A stretch of DNA of 64,000 nt from Neoluteolibacter marinus (GCF_014904755.1 NZ_JACZFQ010000095.1:1-64000), one strand, 5' to 3'. Shown: positions 44,268 through 54,286, counted from the stretch's first letter. Translations and numbers: made by a program. The notes: generated by a model from the letters alone, not told the origin.

Positions 44268-47200
44268 TCAGGGAGAACGCAGCCGATAGAGGGCACTGGA
44301 CGGCCGGGGCGTGGGTGGGTCGGTTTGTGGAGGAAAGTAGTCGCTGTATTGGTAGAGGCCGTTGGGGTCGGCCGCCTTGTTCAGAACAACCTCCCATGCT
44401 CCACCTGAATATTGCCGTTGGAGCTCGTAGGCCCGGTGAGGAATCACCTGGAACTTGACCCTGAACCCGAGGAGTTCGTTGCCATCCAGGATTTCATCGA
44501 TCTCACCCGGGTTCAGCGTGCCGCCGAATTCCGGCCCGACGTTGACCGTGACCATCGAGAGACTCGAGGCTCCCCGTGAATCGGTCAGGGTGAGCTCGAA
44601 TTGGTCGGTATCGACAAAATCAGCCGGGGGCGAGTAGATCAGGCGGTCGCGCAGGACCTGCACCGAGGCACCGGGCGTGGTCGTGCGGACCGAACTTGCC
44701 CGGAATGGATCGCCGTCGGGATCATAGGCGCCCCGCAACATTTTGGTGAGGAACAGCACGAGAGACGACTCATGATAGGTCGAGGCGGTGTAGCCGGTGA
44801 AAACGGGCGGGGCGTTGCCAAGTCCGGAAAGCGCGATTGTCGCCCCCCCGACTTGTAACAGCGCGGAGTTGGCGGTGGGCCCGGCCGGAGCAAATGAAAT
44901 GACCAGGGTCAAAACGCCATCTACATCGGGGCCGATTGTACTGAGGATCGTGAAGGGAGACGGGTTCGCCGTGTCGATGATCTCATAGGCAGGGGTGCCG
45001 GTTCCGACCTGAACTTGCAGCGTCAGCAAGGATGACGTGTTTACCGAGACGGGACCGAAATCGCGGGAATCCCCGTCCGTTGCCAGGAGAGGGTCGAACT
45101 CCAGAAGCGTGATGATGTTGGCGGACGGGCAGCCGACGATAAGCCCCGATGCGTCCCTGCCCAAAATTTGCAGGGTCCCGCCGGCTTTCGTCCCAAAGAT
45201 GCTGTTGACTGTGCTGGTGGGGCCTGCCGCGGGTCCGCCGTTCACGCCGGTGATGGCCCCTGCATCCGGGATGAATTCCGCGTCGTGATCGCCGTCTGAG
45301 AGGGCGTATGATCCGTCGGCAAAGCAATACAGGCCAGCCGCCCCGAGACGGTCGAACGGGTTTGCTCCCGTCCGCGAATTGGCGGGTGATACCTCCAGCG
45401 AGGTGAGCACGCTTCCATCGGCCCAAGTGACAGCACCGGTATCTTCCGATCCATCCGCGTCGAAAGCTCCGCTGCACACCAAATAATTCCCGTCGCCGAG
45501 GATCGCGATCCCGGATCCACCGATCTGGTCCCCCGGAAGGCCTCCCACAATCGAGTTTAGGGAAGAGATTGGACCTGCAGAAACTTGGTTTCCCGCGCAC
45601 CAGGTGACCGCACCTGCGTCGGGGGTGCCGTCGCGGTCCCAGAAAGGGCTGTTGATCACGTAGGCGCCGTTCGGGAGGACTTTCAACTCCATGCCGCCGA
45701 CGCCATCGCTCGAAGTGCTGCCGATCATTGAGTTGCCGGATCCCACCACGGCAGAGGTGGAACCAGAGCCCGCGCACCAAGTGACGGCACCAGCGTCAAG
45801 TGACGTGCCGTTGTCCCACCGGGGGCTTTGAACGACGTAGCTTCCGGCATTCAGGGCCGTGACACCACCGGAGCCGATACGGTCATCAGGCGACGCTCCG
45901 ACCAGGGAATTGCCGGCGGCCACGGTCGTGAAGGCGCTGTTGGAAAATTGCCACCAGGTGACGGCCCCGGCGTCGGCAATGCCCGCCCGGTCCCATTCCG
46001 GGCTGATCACGACGAAATTGCCGTCTGCAAGCACCTCCACGCCGCCTGAACCGACGCGGTCGCCGGCAGTCGATCCGGTCAGCGAATTGGCCGACCCCAC
46101 GGTGCCGGTCATGCTGGTGCTGCCGTTGAATGGCGTGGCGGCACCGCGGGATGGAACGCCGCCCGTGCCCCAATCCGGACTGATGATGACCAGATTGCCA
46201 TCGGGGAGGAGTGCCACTCCGCCGTTGCCGATCCGGTTGTCGCGGGCAAGTCCGGTGAGCGAGTTGATGCTGGAAACCGCCCCGGCAAGGCCCGTGACGC
46301 CTGGAGCCCAGGTGACGGCTCCGACATTGGTCACGCTACTGCTTTGATCCCAGTTGGGGCTGACGACGGCGTAGTTGCAGATGCCACCAGGACAATCGAG
46401 ACGCAGCACGCCCCCGGAGCCCACCTGATCGCCGCCCCGGGTTCCGACCAAGGAGTTTCCGGCGGAAATAGAGCCAGCAATGCCTGAACCCGCATTGCCC
46501 CAAGTCACGGCACCCGCATCCATGGCGGTCGGGCTGGCGTCCCAAAGGGGGCTTACGATCACGAAGTCACCACCCGACAATGACAAGACACCCGATGAAC
46601 CCACACGGTCATCGGCGCTGTCACCCACCAGGGAATTCGCATCTGAAATAGCTCCGGCGATCCCGCTCGCGCCATTGGCCCAAGTCGCGGCGCCGGCATC
46701 GACGAATGTCCCATTATCCCAGAAGCTGGAAATGACGACGAAATCCCCGTTCTCCAGGATCTCGATGTGTCCGGCACCGACCTCGTCGTAGGCGCTGGAA
46801 CCCACCAGCGAGTTCAAATCGCTGGCCTCACCCGTTCGGCCGGCGGTCCCGGAGCACCAGGTGATGGCTCCGGCCGACACGGCTCCGGGCTGGTTCCATT
46901 CTGGGCTTTTGACCAGATAGTCCCCACCGGGAAGGACCGTCACGCCGGCGCTGCCAACGCGGTCGCCGGATGTTGCACCCACCAGCGAGGGTACCAGGGC
47001 CAGATCTCCGACCGGTGGCTGATCGGGATCGACCCACGTTGCTGCTCCGGCATCCATGAGGCCCGGCCGGTCCCATGACGGGCTGAGCACGACACACGCG
47101 AAACCCGGCAGCCGGGTGATGCCGCCGCCGCCCACGCGGTCGCCGGGTGCTCCGCCTACCAGGGAATTCGTTGCCGAGACGGTCCCGCCGAAACTTCCGG

Positions 47201-47675
47201 GCGTGCACCACGTCACGGCGCCGGCGTCCGTTGACGCGCCATTGTCCCAATCCGGGCTGATGACGGCAAAGGCATTGCCGGGCAGGACAACAATGCCGCC
47301 CGATCCGACCCGGTCATTCGGGCGGCTGCCGGTGAGGCTGCCGATCCGTTGCCAGGCACTGTTGTAAAGATGAACGGCTCCCACGTCGGGATTTGCCCCG
47401 GGGCCGTCGTATTCCGGATCCGTCACCAAATATGCGCCGTCCGGGAGTCGGGTGAGCCTCGCGCCGAAGTTCCCGCTCCCCGGTGGCCCGGGAACGTCAG
47501 TGCGCGAAAGTGCCGGGCACATGGGAGTGGCCATGGCGCAAATGACAATGGCCCACGCCCAGAGGCGTGAGGGGGAGTGGCGACGGGTGTGCAATGCGAT
47601 GAGGGGGGCTTCGAGTCCGCAGCAGATCCGACGCCAATCGTCTGTCTCCGCGGGCTTGATGCCGCCGACATACAC
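44268..47675 (-). CDS. large secreted protein with 13 tandem propeller-like repeats
   Basis: A 1135-residue protein. A hydrophobic segment at about 38-56 (RLWAWAIVICAMATPMCPALS) is the likely signal, preceded by an unusually long N-region; a start nearer 47594 (TTG) is possible. Residues about 70-840 contain about thirteen repeats of roughly 59 residues. Each has DAGAVTW, then a Gly/Ser linker, NSLVG, a D(R/Q)VGSGG turn and a VVISPxWD strand, looking like one blade of a beta propeller, related in style to FG-GAP and other repeats of unknown function. An Ig-like domain follows (about 850-950), then a cadherin-like segment with PPVFTGYT and YDPDGDPF, and a C-terminal module ending SSALYRLRSP. 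A likely surface protein; no enzymatic motif seen. Confidence 0.8.
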   Translation of the reverse strand: MYVGGIKPAETDDWRRICCGLEAPLIALHTRRHSPSRLWAWAIVICAMATPMCPALSRTDVPGPPGSGNFGARLTRLPDGAYLVTDPEYDGPGANPDVGAVHLYNSAWQRIGSLTGSRPNDRVGSGGIVVLPGNAFAVISPDWDNGASTDAGAVTWCTPGSFGGTVSATNSLVGGAPGDRVGGGGITRLPGFACVVLSPSWDRPGLMDAGAATWVDPDQPPVGDLALVPSLVGATSGDRVGSAGVTVLPGGDYLVKSPEWNQPGAVSAGAITWCSGTAGRTGEASDLNSLVGSSAYDEVGAGHIEILENGDFVVISSFWDNGTFVDAGAATWANGASGIAGAISDANSLVGDSADDRVGSSGVLSLSGGDFVIVSPLWDASPTAMDAGAVTWGNAGSGIAGSISAGNSLVGTRGGDQVGSGGVLRLDCPGGICNYAVVSPNWDQSSSVTNVGAVTWAPGVTGLAGAVSSINSLTGLARDNRIGNGGVALLPDGNLVIISPDWGTGGVPSRGAATPFNGSTSMTGTVGSANSLTGSTAGDRVGSGGVEVLADGNFVVISPEWDRAGIADAGAVTWWQFSNSAFTTVAAGNSLVGASPDDRIGSGGVTALNAGSYVVQSPRWDNGTSLDAGAVTWCAGSGSTSAVVGSGNSMIGSTSSDGVGGMELKVLPNGAYVINSPFWDRDGTPDAGAVTWCAGNQVSAGPISSLNSIVGGLPGDQIGGSGIAILGDGNYLVCSGAFDADGSEDTGAVTWADGSVLTSLEVSPANSRTGANPFDRLGAAGLYCFADGSYALSDGDHDAEFIPDAGAITGVNGGPAAGPTSTVNSIFGTKAGGTLQILGRDASGLIVGCPSANIITLLEFDPLLATDGDSRDFGPVSVNTSSLLTLQVQVGTGTPAYEIIDTANPSPFTILSTIGPDVDGVLTLVISFAPAGPTANSALLQVGGATIALSGLGNAPPVFTGYTASTYHESSLVLFLTKMLRGAYDPDGDPFRASSVRTTTPGASVQVLRDRLIYSPPADFVDTDQFELTLTDSRGASSLSMVTVNVGPEFGGTLNPGEIDEILDGNELLGFRVKFQVIPHRAYELQRQYSGGAWEVVLNKAADPNGLYQYSDYFPPQTDPPTPRPSSALYRLRSP

Positions 47676-47698
47676 AAAAAGAATCAGCTAATAACAAC

Positions 47699-48625
47699 TC
47701 ATTCCGGAAACGATATCTCCATCAAGCGAATCCACGGACTGAATTCAGGCGGGATCTCGGCTTCGAAAGCAAGCCGTTCGCCACTGGTGGGATGATCGAG
47801 GACCAGCCGCCACGCATGAAGCATCAGGCGACCGGTCCGGGCCTTCTGGCGTTCGGGTTTGGCATAAATCGGATCGCCGACCAGCGGGCAGCCGAGATGG
47901 TGGAGGTGGACCCGGATCTGATGGGTGCGGCCGGTGTGGAGATGGCACAGGACCAGTGAAGTGCCGGTGGCGGGGTCCGTTGCCATCACCTCGTAGTCCG
48001 TGATCGCCGCCTTGCCGCCCGGGGGATTGACCACCGCCATTTTCTGGCGGTTCACCGGGTGGCGGCCGATGTGGGTGAAAACCGTGCCGCTGGAAGGTGA
48101 GGGGACGCCCTGGCCGACGGCGAGGTAGCGCTTTTCCATCGTCCGGCCGGAAAACTGTTCGCTGAGCGAGCGGTGGGCGGTGTCGGTTTTCGCGACCACC
48201 AGGCAGCCGGAGGTGTCCTTGTCGAGTCGATGGACAATGCCCGGCCGCTCCACGCCGCCGATTCCGCTGAGTTGGCCCTTGCAATGGTGGAGGAGGGCAT
48301 TCACCAGCGTCCCGTCGGGATTCCCGGCGGCGGGGTGGACGACGATGCCCGACTCCTTGTCGAGGACGACCATGTGCTCGTCCTCGAAAAGGATCTTGAG
48401 CGGGATCTCCTGCGGTTGGGCCTCGGCCGGGACCGCCTCGGGGATCGCAATGCTCAAGTTATCGCCTAGGGCCACGGCGTCCCGCGGTTTGGCCGGCTTG
48501 CCGTTGCGGAGGATGAACTGCTCGCGGATGAGCTCCTGGATCCGCGAGCGCGACAACTCCGGCACCCGCGCCGCCAGAAAGGCGTCGAGGCGGGTTCCGG
48601 CATCATCTTCCACGCGGATTTCCAT
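47699..48625 (-). CDS. rluD: RluA-family pseudouridine synthase (RluD-like)
   Basis: A 308-residue enzyme that converts uridine to pseudouridine in rRNA. An N-terminal S4 RNA-binding domain (about 1-65, RLDAFLAARVPELSRSRIQELI) is followed by the catalytic domain. That domain has VVLDKESGIVVHPA, GIVHRLDKDTSGCLVVAK (catalytic Asp in HRLDKDTSG), HTGRTHQIRVH and GDPIYA. The S4 domain and order point to the RluD/RluC group. Start at MEIRVEDD (48625), 16 codons after an earlier in-frame ATG. It is divergent from the kinase gene at 48728, with about 100 bp between. Confidence 0.93.
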   Translation of the reverse strand: MEIRVEDDAGTRLDAFLAARVPELSRSRIQELIREQFILRNGKPAKPRDAVALGDNLSIAIPEAVPAEAQPQEIPLKILFEDEHMVVLDKESGIVVHPAAGNPDGTLVNALLHHCKGQLSGIGGVERPGIVHRLDKDTSGCLVVAKTDTAHRSLSEQFSGRTMEKRYLAVGQGVPSPSSGTVFTHIGRHPVNRQKMAVVNPPGGKAAITDYEVMATDPATGTSLVLCHLHTGRTHQIRVHLHHLGCPLVGDPIYAKPERQKARTGRLMLHAWRLVLDHPTSGERLAFEAEIPPEFSPWIRLMEISFPE

Positions 48626-48727
48626 GGCCGCCGAAGGTCGCGACCCCATCCCCGGAATGTCAATCGCCGGCACTGGATTCGTGAGAATGAAGTTTCCAGT
48701 CCTTCGCGGCGTAAATTAGCCTCGGCC

Positions 48728-51082
48728 ATGCCGGAGGGGGAAATCGTAGTCGCCTATTGCCACGCTTGCGGGACGTCCATGGATGTGTCGGCGGTGGCAC
48801 CGTTTTCCAATGTCGGCTGCCCTTCCTGCGGCAAGCACACCCGGGTCAAACGGGAGTTCGGTCCCTACACGCTTTTGCGCCGCCATGCCATCGGCGGGAT
48901 GAGCGTCGTGTTTATCGCCCAGGACAACACCTTGGACCGCGAGGTCGTGGTGAAAATCCTCAACGAGGAGTATGGCGGCGACGAAAAGCGGATCGGCGCA
49001 TTCGAAGAGGAGGCCCGGATCACCGCTTCGTTCAGCCACCCCCACGTGGTCCGGGTGTTCACGACCGGCAGGGCCTTCGACCGCTTCTACATCGCGATGG
49101 AGTTGGTGCCGGGGGGGCACTTCGAGCACCACATCCGGGAACGGGGATCGATCCCGGAGCAGGAGATGCTGCCCCTGGCAATCGAGATCGCCGCGGGGCT
49201 GAAGGCCGCCCATGCGGCGGGACTCATCCACCGCGACATGAAGCCGGGAAACATCCTGCTCGATGCCGCGGGCCACGCGAAGATCGTGGATTTCGGCCTG
49301 GCACTCGTCACCAAGGGCGGAAAAGCCCAGGCCACCGAGATCTGGGCCACCCCCTACTACGTGCCGCCGGAAACCATCGAGGGGCTCCCGGAAGATTTCC
49401 GCTCCGATGTCTATGCCTTCGGGGCGACGCTTTATCACGCCTTGGCGGGGAAGCCGTCGTGCAACGAGGAGTCCATGGACACCAACCGGCTGCGCGAGGC
49501 GAAAAAGAAGATCCCATCACTGGCCAAGGCGGCCCCCTGGGTCAGTCCGGAAACCTCCGCCTTGGTGGACCGGGCGATGGCGCACGATCCTTCGCAGCGT
49601 TTCCGCTCCTATGACGATCTCCTGGCCGCACTGGAAAGTGCGCGCCAGCGCTCGGGGACCTCCGGGAGCACGTCACCTCCCGCCACCGGTGCGAGGGCCC
49701 GGAGGCGCGGATCGTCGGTCGGGGAGAAACTGGCCCTGGCCGGGGCGAGCCTGCTGGTGATCGGGGCCCTGGTGTTCGGGGCCTGGTGGGTGATGCAGCC
49801 GGAAGCGACGGTGGTGGCGAAGCCGGCACCACCGGTGATCGTTCCCCCAGCGGTCGACGCCCCGGTTTCCACGGGGGTGGCGATCGGCTCGACCTACCGC
49901 GAGGCCGGCGAAGCGTTGCGTGCCCGTGATTTTGGCAAGGCGCGGGAGCTTTTTGTCCGGGTTCGCGACCAACCGGGGGTGCTGGAGCCGACCGGATCCT
50001 GGGCCGGATTCGAGGCGGCGGTTTGTTCCTATCTCGACGGACGTCCCGGCGAAGCGCGCAAGGACCTGCAGGCGGCCGGTGCGCATGTGGAGGCAGCGGA
50101 GGGCGTGGAGGAGATCCGCGGGCCCTTGCTTGATGCCATCCGGAAGTTGGGCGGCCTTCCTGTCATCGCAAAGGATGCCGACGATGAGGCCCCGTCCGGT
50201 GCCGGGCTGCTGGTTTCCCTCGCCACCGGGCTGAGGAATTGGGAACACGGGATGCCCGCGGCCGCCCGGCCGTTCATGAACGCGGTCGTCGCAGCCGAAG
50301 CGAGCGGTCCGGACGCCTGGATCGCCCCCTACCAGGAAATCATCGCCCTTTATCTCGGCGATGCCGAGCGTCTCGAGGGCGCCGAGCCGAAAACGCTGCC
50401 GTCCTCCCCGGAGGCATGCCGCGCCTTGGTGGATGAACTCCACGCGGTTCATGCGGGGCTCAAAACGAAGGGCAGGGCCCGTTTCAATATCCGCACCTGG
50501 CAGCTCGAACTCGAAAAGCACGCCCGTGCGCTCGAGGCCACGCCTAAACCCGAGCCCGTGGTCGCAAAAACGGTCACGGAGGACGAAGTCCGTAAGGTGG
50601 CCGCCGAATGCCAGTTTTCCCGGGCGTCGGCGATGGTGAAAGAGCCTTCATTCGCGGCGTACGGCACTGAGCGATCGGCCGCGTTGCTGGTGCTGACTGA
50701 AGCGGCGGCAGCCTTCCTCGGCGAGATTTCGGATCAACTGGACGGCTCTCCCTCCGACATTTCCCTGATCCTCCGTGACCAGACGGTCGTAAAGCGAATC
50801 ACCGGAGCCGTTCCGGGCGGACTTGTGACTCTCGGCGCAGACGGCGCGTCGCGCGAGGTGGCGTGGGGCGAGATTTCTCCCGACAGCTTGAATGAGCTCC
50901 ACCGCTCGCTGATGCGGAGCGAGTCGAGCGAAATCGAACGACTGCGGCGGCATGAGCAGGCGATCGCTTACGATCTGCTGGCCGGCGACCCCGCCCGCGG
51001 CATCAAGGCGGGCACCAGCCTCGCGGCCCAGTATCCGTCGTTCAAGCTGCGCTGGGACCTGGTTCAGCCGGCCCTGAAGTGA
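48728..51082 (+). CDS. membrane Ser/Thr protein kinase with N-terminal zinc ribbon
   Basis: A 784-residue PknB-type kinase. Residues 1-38 form a zinc-ribbon-like knuckle with Cys11, Cys14, Cys31 and Cys34 (CHAC and CPSC). The kinase domain (about 44-305) has Lys76 in VVVKIL, HRDMKPGN with Asp170, DFG at 188-190 and PPE of the activation segment; it looks active. A membrane helix lies near 337-358 (LALAGASLLVIGALVFGAWWVM). The outer part (about 375-784) is alpha-helical and TPR-like and ends with a segment containing a small barrel-like motif (VKRITGAVPGGLVTLGADG). It likely phosphorylates cytoplasmic targets on an outside signal. parE starts 54 bp after its stop on the same strand. Confidence 0.9.
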   Translation: MPEGEIVVAYCHACGTSMDVSAVAPFSNVGCPSCGKHTRVKREFGPYTLLRRHAIGGMSVVFIAQDNTLDREVVVKILNEEYGGDEKRIGAFEEEARITASFSHPHVVRVFTTGRAFDRFYIAMELVPGGHFEHHIRERGSIPEQEMLPLAIEIAAGLKAAHAAGLIHRDMKPGNILLDAAGHAKIVDFGLALVTKGGKAQATEIWATPYYVPPETIEGLPEDFRSDVYAFGATLYHALAGKPSCNEESMDTNRLREAKKKIPSLAKAAPWVSPETSALVDRAMAHDPSQRFRSYDDLLAALESARQRSGTSGSTSPPATGARARRRGSSVGEKLALAGASLLVIGALVFGAWWVMQPEATVVAKPAPPVIVPPAVDAPVSTGVAIGSTYREAGEALRARDFGKARELFVRVRDQPGVLEPTGSWAGFEAAVCSYLDGRPGEARKDLQAAGAHVEAAEGVEEIRGPLLDAIRKLGGLPVIAKDADDEAPSGAGLLVSLATGLRNWEHGMPAAARPFMNAVVAAEASGPDAWIAPYQEIIALYLGDAERLEGAEPKTLPSSPEACRALVDELHAVHAGLKTKGRARFNIRTWQLELEKHARALEATPKPEPVVAKTVTEDEVRKVAAECQFSRASAMVKEPSFAAYGTERSAALLVLTEAAAAFLGEISDQLDGSPSDISLILRDQTVVKRITGAVPGGLVTLGADGASREVAWGEISPDSLNELHRSLMRSESSEIERLRRHEQAIAYDLLAGDPARGIKAGTSLAAQYPSFKLRWDLVQPALK

Positions 51083-51136
51083 CCGGTGCTTGCCAGCCCG
51101 GGGCCAATTGCCCAGCTTTTCCGAAAGATTTTCCCC

Positions 51137-52984
51137 ATGGCCGCTGACTATACCGAAGCCGACATCAAGTCCCTCGACTGGCGCGAACACATCCGGCTCC
51201 GGCCGGGAATGTACATCGGCAAGCTGGGCGACGGATCCTCGCCGGAAGACGGCATCTACATTCTGCTCAAGGAGGTCATCGACAACTCGATCGACGAGCA
51301 CATCATGGGTCACGGCAAGGAGATCCGGGTCGATATCGACGAGGAGGGCCGGGTCGAGGTCCGCGACTTCGGCCGCGGCATTCCCTTGGGCAAGCTCTAC
51401 GACTGCGCCGCCCAGATCAACACCGGTGCGAAGTACGACAGCGAGGCTTTCAAGAAGTCGGTCGGCCTCAACGGCGTCGGCATCAAGGCGGTGAACGCCT
51501 TGTCGAATTTCTTCGAGATCCAGGCCTGGCGGGACGGCCAGACCAAGGCCATCGAGTTCTCCAAGGGCGTGGTCACCGAGGAAATGAAGACGCCGCGCCG
51601 GGAAGACGCACCCTCCGGAACCCGGCTGGCCTTCGACATGGACCGGACGATTTTCCCGGCCAAGGCGAAGTTCAAGGAAGCGACCGTCGAGAAGATGTGC
51701 CGCTACTACTCCTACCTCAACCCGGGTCTGACGATCGTCTTCAACGGCCGGAAATTTCGCTCGAAGAACGGGCTGCTCGACCTGTTGCGGGAGGAAATGG
51801 AGAGCGAACCGCTCTACGATCCGATCCACCTGACGGGCGATGACATCGAGATCGCCTTCACCCACAGCGCCGAGAGCGGGGAGGAATACTACACCTTCGT
51901 CAACGGCCAGAACACCACCCAGGGGGGCACCCACTTGCAGGCGTTCCGCGAGGGTCTGGTGAACGCCGTCCGCGGATTCTACAAGAAGCAGTATGATCCC
52001 GCGGACATCCGTGCGGGCATCGAGGCGGCCGTCTGCGTGCGGATCATCGAGCCGGTGTTCGAGTCGCAGACGAAGACCAAGCTGGGATCGGCGACAATCA
52101 GCCCGGACGGCGAGTCCCTGCGCACCTTCGTCGGCAATTTCCTCAAGCAGCATCTCGACAACTACCTGCACAAGCACCCGAAGGTGGCCGAGGCGATCCA
52201 GAAGCGGATCCAGCTCGCCGAGCGCGAGCGCAAGGACATGAAGGGCATCCAGAAGATGGCCCGAGAGCGAGCCAAGCAGGCGAAGGTCCACAACAAGAAG
52301 CTCCGCGACTGCCGCGCCCACCTGAATACGAAGCACAAGCAGGCCCTCGACAGCACGCTTTTCATCACCGAGGGCGACTCCGCTTCCGGCTCGATCACCA
52401 AGAGCCGCGACGTCGAAACCCAGGCCGTGTTCTCGCTGCGCGGCAAGCCGCTCAACACCTACAGCCTCGCCAAGAAGATCGTCTACGAGAACGAGGAATT
52501 CGCCCTGCTGCAGGCGGCGCTCGGGATCGAGGACGGGATCGAGGACCTGCGCTTCAACAAGGTGGTGATTGCCACCGATGCCGACGTCGATGGCATGCAC
52601 ATCCGGCTGCTGCTGTTGACCTTCTTCCTGCAGTTCTTCCCGGAGGTCATCCGCGAGGGGCACCTGCACATCCTCCAGACGCCGCTGTTCCGGGTCCGCA
52701 ACAAGAAGGAGACGATCTACTGCTACGACGAGCAGGAGAAGGAGAAGGCCCTCGGCAAGCTCGGCAAGTCGGCCGAGATCACCCGTTTCAAGGGACTGGG
52801 TGAAATCTCGCCGGACGAGTTCAAGTTCATGATCGGACCCGACATGCGGCTCGACCCGGTCGAGTTCGAGGAAGGCAAGGGGACCAAGGAACTGCTTGCC
52901 TTTTACATGGGCAAGAACACCCCGGTTCGTCAGGACTTCATCATCGAGAACCTGCGGGTCGATGTCGACCGGCAGGTGGCGTGA
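51137..52984 (+). CDS. parE: DNA topoisomerase IV subunit B
   Basis: A 615-residue GHKL ATPase subunit of type IIA topoisomerase. The ATP site has EVIDNSIDE and GRGIPLG; the transducer has QTKTKLG. The TOPRIM domain starts with EGDSASGS near 411 and contains [15 protein letters not shown], with RFKGLGEI near the end. [14 protein letters not shown] and [13 protein letters not shown] match the Bacteroidetes-like ParE type rather than GyrB, which usually reads EGDSAGGSAK. No parC follows; a TraB-like gene does. Start at MAADYTEAD (51137) after a Pro-rich upstream frame. Confidence 0.92.
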   Translation: MAADYTEADIKSLDWREHIRLRPGMYIGKLGDGSSPEDGIYILLKEVIDNSIDEHIMGHGKEIRVDIDEEGRVEVRDFGRGIPLGKLYDCAAQINTGAKYDSEAFKKSVGLNGVGIKAVNALSNFFEIQAWRDGQTKAIEFSKGVVTEEMKTPRREDAPSGTRLAFDMDRTIFPAKAKFKEATVEKMCRYYSYLNPGLTIVFNGRKFRSKNGLLDLLREEMESEPLYDPIHLTGDDIEIAFTHSAESGEEYYTFVNGQNTTQGGTHLQAFREGLVNAVRGFYKKQYDPADIRAGIEAAVCVRIIEPVFESQTKTKLGSATISPDGESLRTFVGNFLKQHLDNYLHKHPKVAEAIQKRIQLAERERKDMKGIQKMARERAKQAKVHNKKLRDCRAHLNTKHKQALDSTLFITEGDSASGSITKSRDVETQAVFSLRGKPLNTYSLAKKIVYENEEFALLQAALGIEDGIEDLRFNKVVIATDADVDGMHIRLLLLTFFLQFFPEVIREGHLHILQTPLFRVRNKKETIYCYDEQEKEKALGKLGKSAEITRFKGLGEISPDEFKFMIGPDMRLDPVEFEEGKGTKELLAFYMGKNTPVRQDFIIENLRVDVDRQVA

Positions 52985-53005
52985 CGATCCTGCATTCGCG
53001 GGAGT

Positions 53006-53033
53006 CCGGTTCCCGGGGCGACGTGGGAACCGG
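53006..53033 (+). terminator. hairpin after parE, probable terminator
   Basis: CCGGTTCCC pairs perfectly with GGGAACCGG over 9 bp around a 10-base loop, followed by CGGTTTCATT. It lies 21 bp after the parE stop. The T run is weak. Confidence 0.65.
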
Positions 53034-53086
53034 CGGTTTCATTGTAGTGGCACGACGGGAGAAATCTCCTATGGGTCGTGGCTGGC

Positions 53087-54286
53087 ATGAGTGAAGGAAT
53101 TGCAGCCCCTCCGGAGGAAGATCGATCGAAGCCGGTTCTCAACGCATTGGCCGCGGCGCTGCTGATGCTGCTGTCAGGATGGATGGTGGCGGCGGACTTC
53201 GCCCACAAGGGCGACCTGTTGTTCCAAACATCGGCGAGCATGGGGATGGTTTTCCTCTATCTGGGCTTTTTGTCCGTGGCGGTGGTGATCACGTCGGCGC
53301 TGCCAAAGAGGATGGTGATCGGCGCGGACCTGCTACTGCTCGGGCGCTTCTCGTTCGGATTCCCGCTCAACCTCTGGATGGACCACTCCGCGGCGGCGCG
53401 GATCCTGTCCGTGGCGCTGTTGGGGTTCGCGTTGGTGTATTTCGTCTACTCGCTTCGTCGCGTTCCGTTCGTGGCGATGCGCCGGTGGTTCAGCTTTCGT
53501 CATTCCCTGACCGCCCTCATGGTCGGGGCGCTTCTGGTCGTGGTCAGCGTGCCGGTCGTCTTCCTCGGGTTCGGTTGTGGGGCCCGGGACTTGATGGGGA
53601 ACTACGTGGAGTTCACGCCTCGCGGAGTCGGCCTGGTGGAAAAGGTATTCGTGAAGGACGGTCGACGGGTGCACCTCGTGGGGATGATGCACATCGGGGA
53701 TGGTTCCTTTTATCGCGATGTGACCGGACGCATGGCCGCGGTACCGGAGAACGGCGGCAAGCGGCTCGTTCTCACGGAGGGTGTTTCCGACCGGGAGAAG
53801 ATCATCCCGGCGGATTTCGCCAATGGCAAAGCCTACGCCCGGTGGGCGAAACTCCTGGGATTGGAATCGCAAAAGTCACTGCGGACAGGGCACGCGGAGG
53901 GAACAGTGGTTCAGCCTGAGTTACCTGCGGACTCCCATGTCACGTGGCAAAACGCCGACATCGACGTGTCGGACCTCGATCAGGGTCATCGCGAACTGTT
54001 GGTGAAGCTGCTGGATGTCATCGGCTCCGGCGATCCCGCGAAGCTTTTGATTGCCGACATGGGCAGTGTCACCGGCGAACAGTTCGAGGACCTGCTCCGC
54101 AACGGGCTCATCGGTGCGCGGAATGCGGTCCTGATGGCGCGCTTCGATGAAATGGCCGCCGACTTTGCCGAAGTCTACATTCCATGGGGGGCCGCCCATC
54201 TTCCGGACGTGGAGCATCGCTTGCTGGCCCGCGGGTATTCGGTGGATTCCGAAGTCACCCGGCCGGTGGTCGAGTTCTGGAACTAG
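53087..54286 (+). CDS. TraB/GumN-family protein with N-terminal membrane helices
   Basis: A 399-residue protein. The first about 170 residues contain four to five membrane helices, for example AAALLMLLSGWMVAADF, MVFLYLGFLSVAVVITSA, ILSVALLGFALVYFVY and LTALMVGALLVVVSVPVVFLG. The rest is a TraB/GumN (TIKI-like) domain: HLVGMMHIGDGSFY near 200, LTEGV, RNAVLMARF and YIPWGAAHLPDVEHRLLARGY. Those conserved His and Glu motifs suggest a putative metalloprotease or lyase-type active site in this poorly understood family. Most family members are soluble or have one signal peptide, so the multi-helix N-terminus is notable. ATG 53087 was preferred over GTG 53078. Confidence 0.83.
   Translation: MSEGIAAPPEEDRSKPVLNALAAALLMLLSGWMVAADFAHKGDLLFQTSASMGMVFLYLGFLSVAVVITSALPKRMVIGADLLLLGRFSFGFPLNLWMDHSAAARILSVALLGFALVYFVYSLRRVPFVAMRRWFSFRHSLTALMVGALLVVVSVPVVFLGFGCGARDLMGNYVEFTPRGVGLVEKVFVKDGRRVHLVGMMHIGDGSFYRDVTGRMAAVPENGGKRLVLTEGVSDREKIIPADFANGKAYARWAKLLGLESQKSLRTGHAEGTVVQPELPADSHVTWQNADIDVSDLDQGHRELLVKLLDVIGSGDPAKLLIADMGSVTGEQFEDLLRNGLIGARNAVLMARFDEMAADFAEVYIPWGAAHLPDVEHRLLARGYSVDSEVTRPVVEFWN

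Noticed and set aside
44268-47675. Genuine FG-GAP/integrin-type calcium propeller
   Set aside because: The repeats lack the FG...GAP and DxDxDG metal loop; they only resemble propeller blades in spacing and strand pattern.
50648-52669. Minus-strand frame of about 673 codons
   Set aside because: Antisense of the kinase C-terminus and parE; parE is fully supported on the plus strand.
51137-52984. Gyrase subunit B
   Set aside because: The TOPRIM motif [14 protein letters not shown] and the overall pattern match ParE of Bacteroidetes-like type better than GyrB.
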